Shown here in pieces: positions 63,099-64,000 of a DNA stretch of 64,000 nucleotides (the first letter of the stretch is position 1; each line of letters starts with the position of its first letter). The notes below the pieces were generated by a model. It saw nothing but the letters and a program-made list of their open reading frames with translations. It was not told where the DNA came from and did no database searches. Made by a program: the position numbers and the translations under genes. The stretch lies in NCBI RefSeq assembly GCF_002278075.1, contig NZ_CP022990.1, positions 1,984,001 through 2,048,000 on the forward strand, written 5' to 3'. This DNA is from Paraburkholderia aromaticivorans (lineage in GTDB: Bacteria; Pseudomonadota; Gammaproteobacteria; Burkholderiales; Burkholderiaceae).

Positions 63099-63500
63099 TC
63101 AACCCGGCCGTTTGACGACGAAGTCGATTTCGACCAGCGCATCGCGCGCCAGCGCGGTGACGCCGATGCAGGTTCGCGCGGGCAGCGCGTCGGCCGGGAA
63201 GTAGGCGCGGTAGATCTCGTTCATCGGCGCGTAATCACGCTTGAACTCGGTCAGGAAGATGCGTGTGGCAACCACGTTTTGCAGGCCGAGGCCCAGCCCC
63301 TGGAGCACCAGCACGAGATTGTCCATCACGCGCTTGGTTTGGGCGACGACACCGTCGGGAAGCGGCGCGGCGTCGTCGGTGGGGGAGGTCGGCATCTGGC
63401 CGGTCAGGAAGACCCAGCCGTCGGCCTCGGCAGCATGCGAGAACGGGCCGACCGGTGTGGGCGCCGAGGGAATCATCCAGAAGGAAGGGGTTGAGCTCAT
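63099..63500 (-). CDS. RidA-family (YjgF/YER057c) protein
   Basis: A 133-residue protein with the RidA pattern: PVGPFSHAAEADGWVFLTGQMP near the start, then QTKRVMDNLVLVLQGLGLGLQNVVATRIFLTEF and ARTCIGVTALARDALVEIDFV at the end, where the substrate-contacting Arg sits. RidA hydrolyses reactive enamine/imine intermediates; the Rid7-like subgroups are less defined. It lies downstream of, and convergent with, the hybrid kinase. The next gene on the same strand is a GntP-type permease 102 bp upstream. Confidence 0.88.
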   Translation of the reverse strand: MSSTPSFWMIPSAPTPVGPFSHAAEADGWVFLTGQMPTSPTDDAAPLPDGVVAQTKRVMDNLVLVLQGLGLGLQNVVATRIFLTEFKRDYAPMNEIYRAYFPADALPARTCIGVTALARDALVEIDFVVKRPG

Positions 63501-63602
63501 GGGAGGGTGCGCTGGGCGGGATCGAATGTCGGGATGACAAGGTAACCGATCAAAACTCCGGATGCCGGCGTATTGCCGGCATCTTTCCCAGCACCCGCCC
63601 GA

Positions 63603-64000
63603 TCAGACCAGACCGGTCGCGTAATAGACCGCGATCACAAAGAAGACCGCCAACGTCTTGATCACGGTAACCGCAAAAATGTCGCGATACGACTGGCGGT
63701 GCGTCAGGCCCGTGACGGCCAGCAGCGTAATCACCGCGCCGTTGTGCGGCAGCGTGTCCATACCGCCGCTCGCCATCGCGACGACACGGTGCAGCACTTC
63801 CATCGGGATATGCGCGGCTTCCGCGCCCTTGATGAACGTGTCCGACATGGCCGCGAGCGCGATGCTCATACCGCCCGACGCCGAACCCGTGATGCCGGCC
63901 AGCGAACTCACCGAAACGGCTGCGTTGACGAGCGGATTGGGAATGCTCTTCAGCGCGCTGCTGACCACCAGAAAGCCCGGCAACGCTGCGATCACACCGC
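63603..64000 (-). CDS. GntP-family gluconate/organic-acid permease, C-terminal part
   Basis: Only the last about 132 residues are in the window; the frame is open to the edge. LAGITGSASGGMSIALAAM, ASGGMDTLPHNGAVITLLAV and HRQSYRDIFAVTVIKTLAVF are typical of the C-terminal half of GntP/YjhF-type proton symporters and related CitMHS-like permeases. The transported acid cannot be told. It would precede ridA in transcription. Confidence 0.82.
   Translation of the reverse strand, partial: GVIAALPGFLVVSSALKSIPNPLVNAAVSVSSLAGITGSASGGMSIALAAMSDTFIKGAEAAHIPMEVLHRVVAMASGGMDTLPHNGAVITLLAVTGLTHRQSYRDIFAVTVIKTLAVFFVIAVYYATGLV

Overview
The window looks like the replication-origin region of a secondary chromosome (chromid) or megaplasmid of a Burkholderiales bacterium, most likely Paraburkholderia or Burkholderia. 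The evidence is the high-GC codon usage, a parA-parB pair with TTTATGCGCATAAA-type palindromes (the parS type I associate with Burkholderia second chromosomes), a Rep_3/RepB-type initiator, a long iteron array, and a cargo of metabolic, transport and signalling genes typical of these genomes. No rRNA, tRNA, CRISPR array or intact insertion sequence was seen.

Layout. 1-1115: the 3' end of an SsuA-like binding protein and an ArsC-like reductase. 1116-10400: the replication and partition module, with parS sites, parA (TTG start), parB, the convergent rep gene, about 2 kb of iterons (5519-7135), an AT-rich stretch, a KfrA-like coiled-coil DNA-binding protein, and a two-gene minus-strand unit (unknown protein plus a tyrosine-recombinase-like protein with a degenerate active site) behind a LexA-box-like palindrome. 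10450-16242: a cupin regulator divergent from kbl-tdh (threonine catabolism), YceI, TetR, an NTF2-like protein and an outer-membrane-type protein. 16579-20223: a 1214-residue toxin/effector-like protein with a YopT-type (C58) cysteine protease domain, a second degenerate protease-like repeat, and a domain clearly related to the cholera/heat-labile enterotoxin A chain. 20736-21916: a DUF1398-like protein and an alkylation-repair protein. 22290-27399: a five-gene chemotaxis-like signalling operon without CheW, CheR or CheB. 28252-33434: an OmpR-type regulator, SDR, GlxA-type regulator, HD protein and Na+/H+ antiporter. 33435-36947: a lower-GC accessory patch with a secreted RHS protein, a candidate immunity gene and a haemagglutinin/CdiA remnant. 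36948-44359: a GntR-controlled catabolic operon. 44392-50467: AraC, a DMT exporter and a betaine-type ABC transporter whose binding-protein gene is frameshifted. 50672-64000: LysE, YcaQ, a cyclic-nucleotide-gated flavoprotein, DedA-rhodanese, an Aer-like receptor, a large hybrid kinase, RidA and a partial GntP permease.

The two most unusual observations are these. (1) Iteron-like 20-bp elements (core AAAGGTGAG, then about five bases, then TTCGGGA or TTCCAGGA) are not confined to the origin. Nineteen more copies lie in intergenic gaps up to about 40 kb away, all in the orientation opposite to the origin array. They look like remote initiator-binding or titration sites of the kind known for Vibrio cholerae chromosome 2. 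(2) The multidomain protease/ADP-ribosyltransferase-like protein at 16579-20223 lies between two groups of a distinct TTCCAGGA subtype of the same element.

All functional statements come from reading motifs by eye. No database search or structure prediction was run.
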